A stretch of DNA of 64,000 nucleotides from Norana najaformis (Eukaryota > Annelida > Clitellata > Crassiclitellata > Hormogastridae), in the NCBI GenBank assembly GCA_964023275.1, contig OZ029921.1, positions 12,219,806 to 12,283,805 of the forward strand, read 5' to 3'. Positions within the stretch are counted from its first letter, which is position 1. Every line of letters starts with the position of its first letter. This document shows, in pieces, positions 1 to 10,313 of the stretch. The translations under genes were made by a program, and so were the position numbers. The notes under the pieces were generated by a model. That model was not told the origin of the DNA. It did no database searches and saw only the letters and a program-made list of their open reading frames with translations.

Positions 1-1999
1 TCTGACTCTTGGGAGCTGGTCCAGAAAAAATGTCAGGCCAGACTGGATGCGAAACCAGATGGAAACTATAGAGGGAGTGCAGAACCTCCTTGAGACATGA
101 CTGTCAACAATGGATGGATGATTTGGCAACTGAAGCTGAAGCTGCCCTTTGAAAAGGCCAACTCAAAGATGCCTTTTCCATCTTCAGGAGACTGCGCTCT
201 TCCATGCCAAGCGATCCTAGCTCCATCAAAAACAGCGACTGGCAATTGCTTAGCGACAAGAGCCAAAAGATCGAGGATTAGAAGGAGTACTATTCCAACC
301 TTTTAAACCAACTTTCATCGATTTCAGCAGATCCAGGACAGTACTCTTGAGTGTACTGGTAATTTTTCTAATGTAGCAATCCTTTTGGGCTACTACCGGT
401 TGTACCCTTTGTAACCTTTACCTTGCTGTCAGATTGTAACTTGTACCACAATCCCTAGAGGGCGTGACCACTTATAACTACAAGCCTTTGGGAAAGGGTA
501 CATGCAAATGACTAAAACTTCTGTCAATATACATCTATTTCAAGTACTTATCTTACGAATTTCAAATTAAACGAATTTGATCTTGATGAAATGATGGCGC
601 GTTCAAACTAATAGTATAGTTTTAGCAGTTTTATTACAGAAATTAACTAATAGTCAAGATAGTATGATTCAGTTCATATCATGTAACTAAATCTATCTCA
701 TTCTACGACTACTTCATTCCAGCCACTAATCTAACTGGACTGTAAAAACTACCGCGGCATTACCCTTCTATCTGTATCAGAGAAGGTTTTGCAGGTGTCA
801 TTCTAGCAAGGATTAAGGATCACCTGATACAATTGAACAGAGTGACTTCACTCCAGGTAGATCCACGGTGGATTGAATTTTTATGCTGAATTGCTTGATT
901 CAAACAAGAAGGGAGTACAATCAACAATTGTAGATTGCATAATGCAGATCTGAAGGTGGCTCTTGATTCTGTAGACTGAGTGCTCTCTGGAACCTGCTCA
1001 ATTCTCTCTGGATATCCCAGAGGATTGTGGATTTAATCAGAGTGCTTTACACCAACACAGTGAGCATTTTATGGATAGTTTAACATGGAAAGTGGATTAA
1101 GCAGGGCTGCAGACTTGCCCCAGACCTGCTTTTTGACACCAATGGACCAGATCTTGAACCAGACAGTTGCCGAGGGACAAGTGGGTGCACGCATTGGACA
1201 AAAGATGTTTTCTGATCTGGACTTTGCCAATGAAGTGGCCATTCTTGACAAAATTCTGGAGATCTTGGTCCTGTTGTTGGAAATACTAGACAGGGAAGGC
1301 CACCAGTTATGGCAGGAGATCAACTGAGGAAAACCAAGATTCAAACAACAAGTTGCGGGAAACATGGTGGAACTTGTAGAAGGATTCACCTATCTTGGGT
1401 TGAACATAGAGTCTGACGGCAGCAGTGGACTTGAGATTCAACGCTGGAAAGCAATAGCCCGTGACTGTATGAACAGCCTTGATCAAGGAATCTGGAAAAT
1501 AAATATTCTGCATGACACCAAAATCCACTTGGTCACAGCCTACATACTTCCTGTTCTTCTTTAAGAAGCTGAGACCTGGATGCTCTTGGTGGCCCTTGAG
1601 AAGAAAACAGATGCCTTCCAGCAATGGTATCTATGGCAAATCATGCAAATTTTGTTCACTGTGCACGTAACCAAAGCAGAAATATACAGACGCATAAAAC
1701 AGTTGCCAATCTCGGAGATGGTTGAAACACAACAACCCTGGATGTTTGGGTACCTTGCACGTAGCGGTGGCAGACAGGACCGTGCTAGGGCTTTCCAATC
1801 CTTGCTTCTTGACCCTTCTAGGACCTCGAAGAGGCTAGTCAGATGACCAAGACACACACGGATGAAGGTCGAGGTGGATCTTCAGCCACTGAACCTTGGG
1901 CTGCATATGGCCTGGAGCTGAGCCCTGGACTGTGACAGTTGGCGGAGAACTGTGGAAACGGCAATGCTCCAGAGAGGGGCATGCTACTGATGATGATGT
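1..1999 (+). mobile_element. RTE-like LINE, degraded (linker plus reverse transcriptase)
   Basis: Broken frames across this stretch give the typical order of an APE-type LINE. The pre-RT linker at 1-360 reads in pieces like QLKDAFSIFRRLRSSMPS and SQKIEDWKEYYSNLLNQ. RT remnants at 1085-1330 match GxKQGCRLAPDLF and FSDLDFANEVAI (the catalytic FADD region decayed). At 1364-1570 there is VEGFTYLGLNIESDG and YILPVLL. The C-terminal block at 1580-1850 includes FGYLARSGGRQDRA. The end is a GATGATGATG tail at about 1989-1999. The linker closely resembles that of the RTE-like copy at 46.1-48.06 kb, so both are probably one family. Many stops and frameshifts; inactive. Confidence 0.8.
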
Positions 2000-2024
2000 T
2001 CAGCACGGTTCTTTGCATGGTCTT

Positions 2025-3020
2025 TGTCTGTTGACATTGTACACCACACCACTAGGTACACTGCTTGATAATCACTCACAGGGATATAATTTCTATTGCT
2101 ATGGTACTCAAGTCTACATTTCATCTCTCAGTTTGCCTTCACTCATCTGTACATCTGTTGTCTGGTGCCTTTGGGGAGGTGCAGTCTCGGATAGCAACTA
2201 ATAAACTCCTCCTTAATCCACTGAAAACTGAAATTTGTACTATTGGGCACTCTAATGCAACTTAAGAAGTCTGAATGGCTGAAATGGTTGAAACTGAATG
2301 ACTCACTTGTTTAGTTGGCTGATGCTGCTAGTAATTTTGGAGTTGATTTTTATTCTGTTATGTAACTCACAGGCCATGTAAATGGTATCTGTAAGTCATC
2401 AAATATGTAAAATCGTGACATACGCAGAATTAGACGTTATGTCCCCATGTCTTCTAGAACATCTCTGGCAAATTCATTGGTCTTCAGATGCCCTGACTAC
2501 TCTAACTCGCTTCTTGTTGGTATCATACGATCAAACATGCAGAACTCCTTAGCTAGAGCTATAACTAACACAACAAAATATGAGCATATAACCATGCACT
2601 TAAATCTCTATACTGTTCCTGTTTCAAACGGGGCTTATAGTTTATAAAACATTAAACTCTGGCCAACCAAACAATACTTAAATCAGTCCTCATTCCTCAA
2701 ACTTATCACTATTCAACTAGGTCATCTGACTGCCTTTTGTGGTGATACCTAAGACTAAAACGGTTCTTGGTCAACAGGCCTTTTGGTTGCTGGACCTAGA
2801 ATTTGGAACTCTCTTCCTGTATCTGTTTGTTCTGGTGAGTCACTGTGTCAATTTGTTCTCAGCTTAAGACTTACCTCTTTTAAATAGCCGCAGGCTGCCT
2901 CTCTGTTTAGTGGACTGACCTTGATGTTGACCTGATTGAGGCTTGGTATTAGTGTGCCATTGGTTGATGCCTTGTCCTTTAGACACCAGTGCAACAGAAG
3001 TTTCAAATTACAATTACATG
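2025..3020 (+). mobile_element. L2-like LINE 3' portion
   Basis: Broken RT starting at LTLYTTPLGTLLDNHSQGYN (the segment before YADD), then LLLNPLKTEICTIG, QNSLARAITNTTKYEHIT and the usual L2 C-terminal block. The 3' UTR (2850-3000, ending in ...gttgatgccttgtcctttaga) recurs at 58370-58560, which defines a shared subfamily. It ends with an ATTACAATTACA tail near 3008-3018. Heavily mutated. Confidence 0.7.
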
Positions 3021-3127
3021 GTTGACCTAGTACCACATGGTCTCAGGTCAACTGCAGCATGTGGTGAGATGACAGGACTTGTGGTTGCAGCAGCATTTTG
3101 TAAGGAACTCGGAACATGGTACATTAA

Positions 3128-4430
3128 CCTTTTCCCGGGCACCGGGAAGTAGTCTTCCCACTTCTTAGGGTTGTATATAGTGCCATGGGAAACACTTTTC
3201 CCTGTGCGTTTACAGTTATATCTATGCTCAGAGATGTCGTGAAATTTCTATGGCGCATATCTCATAGTCATACACCAGCTTCCTGAACTTCAGAACTACT
3301 AGAGTGCAGATCCGTTGTTGAGTGTTCCATCAGTCATAACTTCAAAGAAGTTCAAAAAAATTACTGAAACCACTGCAATGACAATTCTCTCAATCCACCA
3401 TGTAACCAAAATGGTCATGACAAACTGCCAAAGGTTAGACCACTTTTGAACAAGCTTGGTCCCAATTGTGCTGCTGTCATTAGGATCACTTTCCGCAGAT
3501 GAGTCAACAATTCCTTTCAAACGGTGATCAACATTGAAACAGTATGTGCCCATGAAGCCAGTAAAGCGTGGATACAAAATGTGGTGTCTGGAAGATTCAG
3601 CGATGGGATTCGTGTATGCATTTGATGTTTACACAGGAAAGAGTGCAGAGAAGAACAGCGATACTTGCACTCTTGATGAGAGGGTGGGATTATGTTCCAA
3701 GGCAAGCCTGGAACCATGGGGTACAATTGCCTTTGATAACTTCTCTACTACCATCAAGCTAATGCAGGCACTGTACAGTTGACACTTGTATTCAGTAGGT
3801 ACTGTCAGAGTAAACGGTAAGGACCTGCCAGACATGATGAAAAAGAAATCAAGACTGAGAAGAGGTGAATTCATGTTCCGCACTAAAGGACATGTTTCTG
3901 CTGTGAAGTGGATGGACAACAAGGAAGTGACTGTCCTGTCAACTGCTCACGATCCGAGTAAATCTGCTCCGTAAATCGGCAAGCAAAAGATGAAACAAAA
4001 ATGCTGTGATGTGTCCCTTAGCTACTGCAGAATATGAGAAGATCATGGGTGGAAATTGACCGTTTTGATCAAATTCCATGGAAAGTAGTGAACAATGAAC
4101 AGTCAAAAACTGCATCATATACTTGACTGTAAATCATGTGCCTTGCCACTGTTGGATCAAAGGAATCATCTCATTTGTCTTTTATTATTCATTTGAAGTG
4201 AAAGAAAAGATTTTGGTGAATTTCGGTTGCACTTTCTATAGATTCTGTAGTTGGAATTGTGATGACCCTCATGGGCGCCGGGAAGTATACTTCCCAGTAT
4301 GTGCATACTTATTTTTCATTCGAAATATGGATATATATAAATTACTTTTCAGATGGTCTTATTTTTGTATGATTTTAGCAATGAAAACCCAAATTGCACT
4401 ATTGATATAAAAAATGTGCCTGTGAAAGGG
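3128..4430 (+). mobile_element. piggyBac transposon with TTAA target duplications
   Basis: Ends are well defined. TTAA at 3124-3127 precedes CCTTTTCCCGGGCAC; the other end is the inverted form, GTGCCTGTGAAAGGG, followed by TTAA at 4431-4434 (12 of 15 terminal bases pair). Just inside each end lies a similar palindrome: CCGGGAAGTAGTCTTCCCA near 3142 and CCGGGAAGTATACTTCCCA near 4278. The 1.3-kb length is about half a normal autonomous piggyBac, so the middle of the transposase gene has been lost. Confidence 0.9.
3466..3974 (+). pseudogene. piggyBac transposase fragment (DDE_Tnp_1_7)
   Basis: The frames read ADESTIPFK, LKQYVPMKPVKRGYKMWCL, GFVYAFDVYTGKSAEKN and IAFDNFSTTIKLMQALYS. After an in-frame TGA at 3781 they continue YSVGTVRVNGKDLPDMMKKK and GEFMFRTKGHVSAVKW. 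These match the piggyBac catalytic core: the Asp of DES and the Asp of FDN correspond to the first two catalytic aspartates (D268, D346 in the Trichoplusia enzyme). The third Asp region and the C-terminal Cys-rich domain are missing. About 170 residues survive out of about 600 normal. It sits centrally in the element 3128-4430 and cannot be active. Confidence 0.88.
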
Positions 4431-4686
4431 TTAAATGTGTTGAGGCACACATATCTAAATGGACTACAGTCATGGAGAAGGATCAGAGAAATATGGTTGT
4501 GAACACTGGCCTTCATACAATGTGGAAGAAGGCCCAGGACAGAGGAACTTGGTGCTGCATCTCTGACTCAGACAAGTCTGCCATCATAGAGACACAATGA
4601 AAATAGTGTTAGATCTTCTAACACGAAAAACCACATGCATGCAGTTTTGCCATAAATGAGAACAGCACTCCAATTCTGAACTTACA

Positions 4687-5400
4687 ATTGGTAATTGTAA
4701 TTGTAATCAAGAACTTATAAAGTACCACTTCAAGAAGAACCTCATCAGAGGCACTCCCAGCACGATGTCCCAGAACTAGTGGGTTATAATACGGTCTTCA
4801 AATGCTTGTGGAAAAGAGATGGAGAGAGAGATAGGAAATCCTGCCATGAAGCAGGACCAACAACGGTGAAGCTGCGGCGCTGTGCGGTGGTAGTGCGAAC
4901 TGTAGGGACCACCAAGTCTCACTGAACAGCCAATCGCAACAGTTGGCAACCAGGAACAGTAGAAACAGGGACACAAAATTCCCTAGGGTAAATCAGAGCA
5001 CAGCCAACAAAGCAGCTGCGCAAAAGGACCATAATTTTAAATAGAATGCGCTCTCAAAGTGGAAGCCAGTGAATTTTTTCCCACATAAATGAGGAGATTT
5101 GGCCAAACTTAGGAATGCCACCAATCAAGCGAGCTGCAGCATTTAGCACAGATTGAAGTTGGGAAAGGGAGAAGGATCTAAGACCGGCAAAAACCATGTT
5201 TGCAAAGTCAATTCTGGAGCATATGAGTGCGTGGACTAGAGTGATGGAGGCCTGGGTTGAAAGGGAGTGTCGGATAGTGCGTATTTGATGCAGGTGGTAA
5301 AGACAGGTACGGCAGACATTATTGAGGAGAACCAGGAGAGAGCCGGGCCAGAAATGCCGAATGACCTCTGTTCAGTTGACCTCTGATCTGATCTAATTGA
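4687..5400 (-). mobile_element. L2-like LINE 3' end with GTAATT tail
   Basis: On the minus strand the C-terminal block reads IRHSLSTQASITLVHALICS and FVGCALIYPREFCVP, and ends in a stem-like 3' UTR and a TTACAATTACAATTACC tail (4687-4714 on the plus strand). The same layout and very similar protein occur at 49636-50300. 5'-truncated and broken. Confidence 0.7.
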
Positions 5401-5429
5401 CCTCTGTCAATTACATCTGTTCAGTTGGT

Positions 5430-6060
5430 GGTATTAAGATACTATGTCTATATAATGTACTACTGGTCAGTGGATCTTACCAACCTTAACACTTATATTA
5501 CATTTTACATTTATGCTGATGATATCCAATTCTTCCTTTCATTTGATAGCTCCATATCTAATCCTGCCCTCCAACTTCTTGCTTCTGCTGATGATGTTCA
5601 CCCTTGGATGGCTAGTAATGAACTTCTTCTGAATCCTCAAACTGAATTTCTCCTCCTAGATACAAGCTAGCAGTGCAGTAATTTGATTGCCTTACAACTG
5701 TTCAGTTGGGTGGCTTACTTATTAGTCGCACTAATGCACACAAAATTTTGGGGTGATGTTTGATTCCACCATGTTGTTTTCCACTCATGTTCAGGCTATA
5801 TGCAGATCTGCTCAATTTCACATATAAAATATTAGAAACAGATCTCTTTTGCCTCAAACTGTCTTAATCCAACTAACTAATGCAATGGTTTTGAGCAGAC
5901 TTGACTACTGTAACTCATTTCTTACTGCTATTACTAAGGGAAATCTGCACTAACTACAAATTGTTCAAAACTCTCTTGCCAGAGACATAACAAGGATCTC
6001 TAAATATCAGTATATCAAGCAAATATTACGCTCACTGCACTAGGTTTTATTATTTAAATT
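5430..6060 (+). mobile_element. L2-like LINE RT fragment
   Basis: Contains YADDIQFFLSF (YADD catalytic box at about 5512), NELLLNPQTEFLLL and, further on in other frames, the RSAQFHI / TNAMVLSRLDYCNS block typical of L2. Only the RT tail is present; several frameshifts. Sequence between 6060 and 6297 shows nothing I recognise. Confidence 0.65.
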
Positions 6061-6638
6061 TATTTCCCATGTTGGCATGTAGATGTCAACTCCTTCTGAC
6101 AATTGACAGTCTCGGCAGTTCACTTGTGAAGATGGCCTTCACACAATCAAACACGAGAATGACCAAATCACAATCTGGCATTGAAGCTACAGATCGTAAT
6201 GCTTCTAAACTGACCTCACATCAGCTAGTTCGTATTTCATAGTTTTTAAGGTTTGTTGCTGAGCCTGATGTTGACCAAAAACATGTAGATTCGAGGATTA
6301 CACTGGATCACACGAAAATTTTTTTCGCCTGCTACTAGGCATATGTTATGTGTACTACACTAAATCGAATCTGCTGATTCCAAATCTGAAGTCAGATTTT
6401 GTGTAGCACGCCAGGATCTTAAGATATGCAGCATACATGCTAATAATTATGCAAACTCTTTACAGAACTAGTATTTCCTTATAACTGTGTAATTATGCAA
6501 ACTCAGAGTATTCATAACAAGAAACAAATGTTATTCTTTTATTACTTGAAATTAAAATATGTTTTAAAATGTAATATAAATATATGTATGTTACTCAGAT
6601 GAAAGCATACATTTCGAAATTTTGTCTCTAGCTTAACT

Positions 6639-8324
6639 CTATACGAGTTCAAAAGTGACTTTTGAACACTTGCTCTTGCGCTTGTGAGTGGCCGCTGTTG
6701 CCTGCTGCAGAAACCAGCAGTAATCGCCCATCATGTTGGAATTGCAGTGGCCCTGATATCTTGCTTCAAAGGTGGAGATGTCTTGATGGAATCTCTCTCC
6801 ATGCTCATCGCTTACATCACCCAAGTTTGGTGGGAAAAAATCCAGATGGGAATGTAAGAATTGTATTTTTAGTGACATCCGGCAGCCGAGTTGCTTATAT
6901 GCTGTTAGCATGTTGGTAACGAGTTCAGCATAGTTCTCAGCTCGGTGATTCCCAAGGAAGTTTTGCAGCACCAATGTACATGCATCCTAAGCGGCAAATT
7001 CCAGTGGGTTGAGCTTGGTTCTAAATACAGTATCACGCATTAGTTCGTGGATTTCTGGCCCTATAAAAATTCCAGCCTTCAGCTTAGCATCAGTTTTGAC
7101 GGCTCCAAATTTATCTCTCAGATACTGGAAGCCTTGTCCAGTACGATCCATTGCCACTACGAAATTCCTCATGAGGCCCAGTTTAATGTGAAGTGGTGGT
7201 AAGTACACTTTCAATGGATCAACCAATGGTTCGTGTTGCACGTTGTGCCGACCAACAATGTGCTCGGATCTAGGAGGCCACAGTTTCACTTTGTAATGGT
7301 TGCTGTCATCACGACTGTTCCACAAGCACAAAAAGCACATATGTTTTGTGTACCCCAGCTGTAGACCTAGAATAAGTGCTACCACTTTGAGGTCCGCACA
7401 GATGTTCCATTTGTGGTCTGAGTAGTTGATCACTTTCAAAATGAGTTTCGTTGAATCATATGTCTCTTTGAGGCCTACAGCGTGGGCTATAGGAACAGAC
7501 GGCTTTTCGTTACCATTGTGCACCAACACAGCTTTCAAGCTCACTTGGCTGGAATCTATGAACAGTCTCCACTGATCAGGAACGTATTTGCAACCTAAAT
7601 TCAGCATGAGACCGTTCACGTCAGTACAGAAACAGATATCATTTTCCAGTTTGTAATATGTAGCTAACTGTTTGTGACGATAACGGAAGTGTGATGTTGT
7701 GGTACCTTTTTGAAGCAAGTTCCACTCCCCTAGTCTGGAGGCTAACAGTTCAGATTTCTCCTCTGACAAAGATAGGTCCCTCACCAGATCATCTAACTCA
7801 CCTTGCCTTATCAAATGCGGCCTACCCTCTTCCAAATCTTGATCACTGGATTCATAAACAGTAACGTCATCTTTTGTATTACCATCAGAACTGTCCGTTT
7901 CATCAGCACCTGCAGCAGGCGGAAATGGTACTGGATTCTCTTCATCATGCGGCTCTGGCTTTAGAGCAGACTCGCAATCAGGATAAACGATTTTAGACTT
8001 ATTTTTCTTTGAAAATCCAGCAACTTTAGTAATGCAGAAATAACAGTCTGCATGATGATTTCTTGGCTCGCGCCACACCATAGGCACAGCAAACGGCATT
8101 GAATTCCTTTTGCCATTCAGCCACTGTGTAAGCCCAGAGTAGCACACGGTGCAGCAGACATGAGGTGCCCAACTTTTATCCTGATCTCCGATTTGACATC
8201 CAAAATAATACTTGTAAGCAATCATCACTCTCTTAGTTAACTTCTTGCGCTGGTCACAAAGAGTATATTTACCACAAACATAACAAAAATTGTCTGGATG
8301 GTTAACACAGCCTCGCCTATTCAT
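6639..8324 (-). CDS. Putative CACTA-like transposase (ZAD-like zinc finger + DDE), one internal stop
   Basis: Single-exon gene filling element A. Starting at Met 8324 (MNRRGCV, aligned with MASRGCV of copy B) it spans 561 codons before the final stop. One in-frame TAG at 6989-6987 replaces a Trp conserved in copy B (AAW/SAW), and the frame resumes at once, so this is a single nonsense change. N-terminus: FCYVCGKY...WAPHVCCTVC, a CxxC...CxxC module resembling ZAD/treble-clef fingers, then DCYFC. Core: FIDSS, CADLK, CFLC and GERFHQD, the likely D-D-C2C-E set. About half of residues match copy B by eye. Function as transposase is inferred from the TIRs and motif order; the family is usually labelled uncharacterised. 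Confidence 0.8.
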
Positions 8325-8394
8325 TTCAAAATTAAATCTCACACATTAGCTACAGCTATAGAAGAAAATTTCACCTTCGTTCTACGCAATCTCG

Positions 8395-8403
8395 CCTTAT
8401 ATA
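8395..8403 (-). promoter_or_regulatory. TATA box of CACTA-like gene A
   Basis: Minus strand TATATAAGG, 71 bp before the ATG at 8324 and inside the transposon. This spacing would give a 5' leader of about 40 bases. An AATAAA polyadenylation signal lies on the same strand at 6543-6538, about 100 bp after the stop. Together these describe a compact, intronless transcription unit. Confidence 0.55.
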
Positions 8404-9230
8404 CTGGTATTGATGCTGACGTCAGCTCGCTGACATGCCCAATCATGTCTAGCGGCTGCTGCAGGCTTGCTGTTAGGAATACTTCAGGCGACACTTGCAG
8501 GCATGCACGTATCACTGGCAGCAATCGTGGAGACACATACAACAGAATGTACAGACATAACCGAAAACGAGTCCTTACGTCATTACTTGAATGCATGCAT
8601 AACTTAAAATCTAGACGTGCTGGGCAGTTTCTGACTTCATATTCGGAATCAGCACATTTGAATCAATATAAGTCACATGCATTACTTTCAGTAGCAAAAT
8701 CGTTGTGATCCAGTGTTATACATCGCCTGAAGTCCATCACAACTCAGAGTCACTTGATACTCTGAATGTCAGTTCCACGCTAGCGAATTCTTACGGTCTA
8801 CTAGCAACTCTGTACGAATTTAATGAAGAACTGCACATTAAATCCACTTGTGAATCGTTCAACTGTCAAAGTGCTGTTGTTGTTACAGCTCAGAATGACC
8901 AGTTTCAGAATTGAGAGAGCTTCTCTACAAGAAAATGTAACTCGGTTGATGATCTCAGCTCAACTGAATATATTAATGTTACTGATAGCCACATACAGTG
9001 TGAAAACCTGTCTGCTTGACAGACAATTTCCAGTTGAAGATTGAGATCTGAACTCTTGCAGCTGGTTCCCTGCTTTTGCTGAATCCAGTGTACAGGGATT
9101 CTGCCATGCCCCATAGACTAGTATTCACTTCACTTCATCTCGTTTACTAATCCCAATTCAAAAAAGCAATACGTGTTACAAGCATATACAATTGATAGGG
9201 ATGCAAAAGGCATATCCAGAAGGAACAGAA

Positions 9231-9327
9231 GTTCCACTTACTTAGGGTAACCTGTTACTTAGTAGCAGTGAGATGGCTAAGTTCCACTTACTTAGGGTCA
9301 CCTGTTACTTAGTAGCAGTGAGATGGG
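9231..9327. repeat. Two-copy 50-bp tandem repeat
   Basis: GTTCCACTTACTTAGGGTAA... begins at 9231 and again at 9281. The two units differ at only a few positions. It contains an internal echo (cttacttagggt / gttacttagtag). No coding potential seen; 8716-9420 is otherwise unassigned. Confidence 0.85.
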
Positions 9328-9899
9328 TATTAACATAGCTATAAAACAACATGTCCTTTAAAATCAGTAAATGTCAAACAACAAAAAGAAAAAGACAAAT
9401 ATTCAACTTCAACTAAGCTGAATTGCCTTAGTAACTAAGGTAACATAGAAAACAAAAAAAATTAACTAACTATTGAATGCAAAGTTGCAAGAGATTTTTA
9501 AAAACTGTCGCATCTGCTTCTTAAATAGCTGCAAATTAGGCAGTGAACGTATACTCGCAGGGAGTGAGTTCCACAATGAGAGACTCGCACATTTAATTGC
9601 AAATAACCTTGTGTTCATACGGGCAAAGATGCTATAGTAGTTACCTTGGGAGCTGGTAAAATAGGAGTGGCAGTCAGTGCAATTCTTAAAATAGGTACTA
9701 AAGGCTGGAGGTAGTAATTTATGCTCGTACCTGTACATAAAGATGGATATTTGGAGCTTACTTATAGAGTCAAATTTTAAAATGTTAAAGTTTGAAAAGC
9801 AATGTTCAGTGTTCATACCAGGCAAATCCTTAGCAACAATTCTAATTGAACGTCGTTGCAAAACAGATAAACCTTTTAGTCAGGAATGATAGTTAGAGG

Positions 9900-10018
9900 T
9901 CCAAACAAGATTCTTCATCTGGTTCTCTGCCCTCAGGCACATTCAAACATCCAATGATGCCACACCTCTCAGTGCTGAGCCTCTTCTTTCAGCCTGATGT
10001 ATCCATCCAAACAAGATT
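9900..10018. mobile_element. 93-bp insertion flanked by 13-bp direct repeats
   Basis: TCCAAACAAGATT occurs at 9900-9912 and 10006-10018. In the surrounding LINE this encodes NLVW of SYCNLVW only once, so 9913-10005 is an insert and the 13-bp repeat its target duplication. The insert (cttcatctggttctctgccc...) has no A-tail, no terminal inverted repeat and no similarity that I recognise. A 13-bp duplication fits LINE-type insertion of a short RNA-derived piece. Confidence 0.65.
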
Positions 10019-10313
10019 ACAATATGATAAATAAAGGTAGATCAAAGAACAATGTAAGTTCAAGAGAACATATTGGGGCAGAGCAGAACGAACACGAAAC
10101 ATTATTCTTATGCTTTTGGCAGTTTTGTGTGATATATGAAATATATGGTTCTTTCATGTTAGTTGACTGTCAACATGGACATCAATAAATTTGCAAGAGT
10201 TCACTTGTAAAATTTGTTGTTTATTGATGCAGATAGTTATGTTAATAGTAGGTACTGGTTTTCCTATATGAACAAAATAGGATGTTTTTGGTTTTGCTTA
10301 AATTCAAGGATAA

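Larger units (their letters stand above)
6301..8715 (-). mobile_element. CACTA-like DNA transposon A, complete ends, TTA target duplication
   Basis: Left end CACTGGATCACACGAAAATT starts at 6301; the right end, read inward on the minus strand from 8715, is CACTGGATCACAACGATTTT. The outer 12 bases pair perfectly. A second block of inverted similarity lies about 65 bp inside (gctgattcc..gaagtcag..agcacg, at about 6370-6440 and 8590-8660). TTA flanks both ends (6298-6300 and 8716-8718), a 3-bp target duplication as expected for CACTA elements. One gene fills the interior (6639-8324). The TIR carries the same A/T-rich core, GAAAATTTTTTTC, as element B at 10314-12622. Confidence 0.88.
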
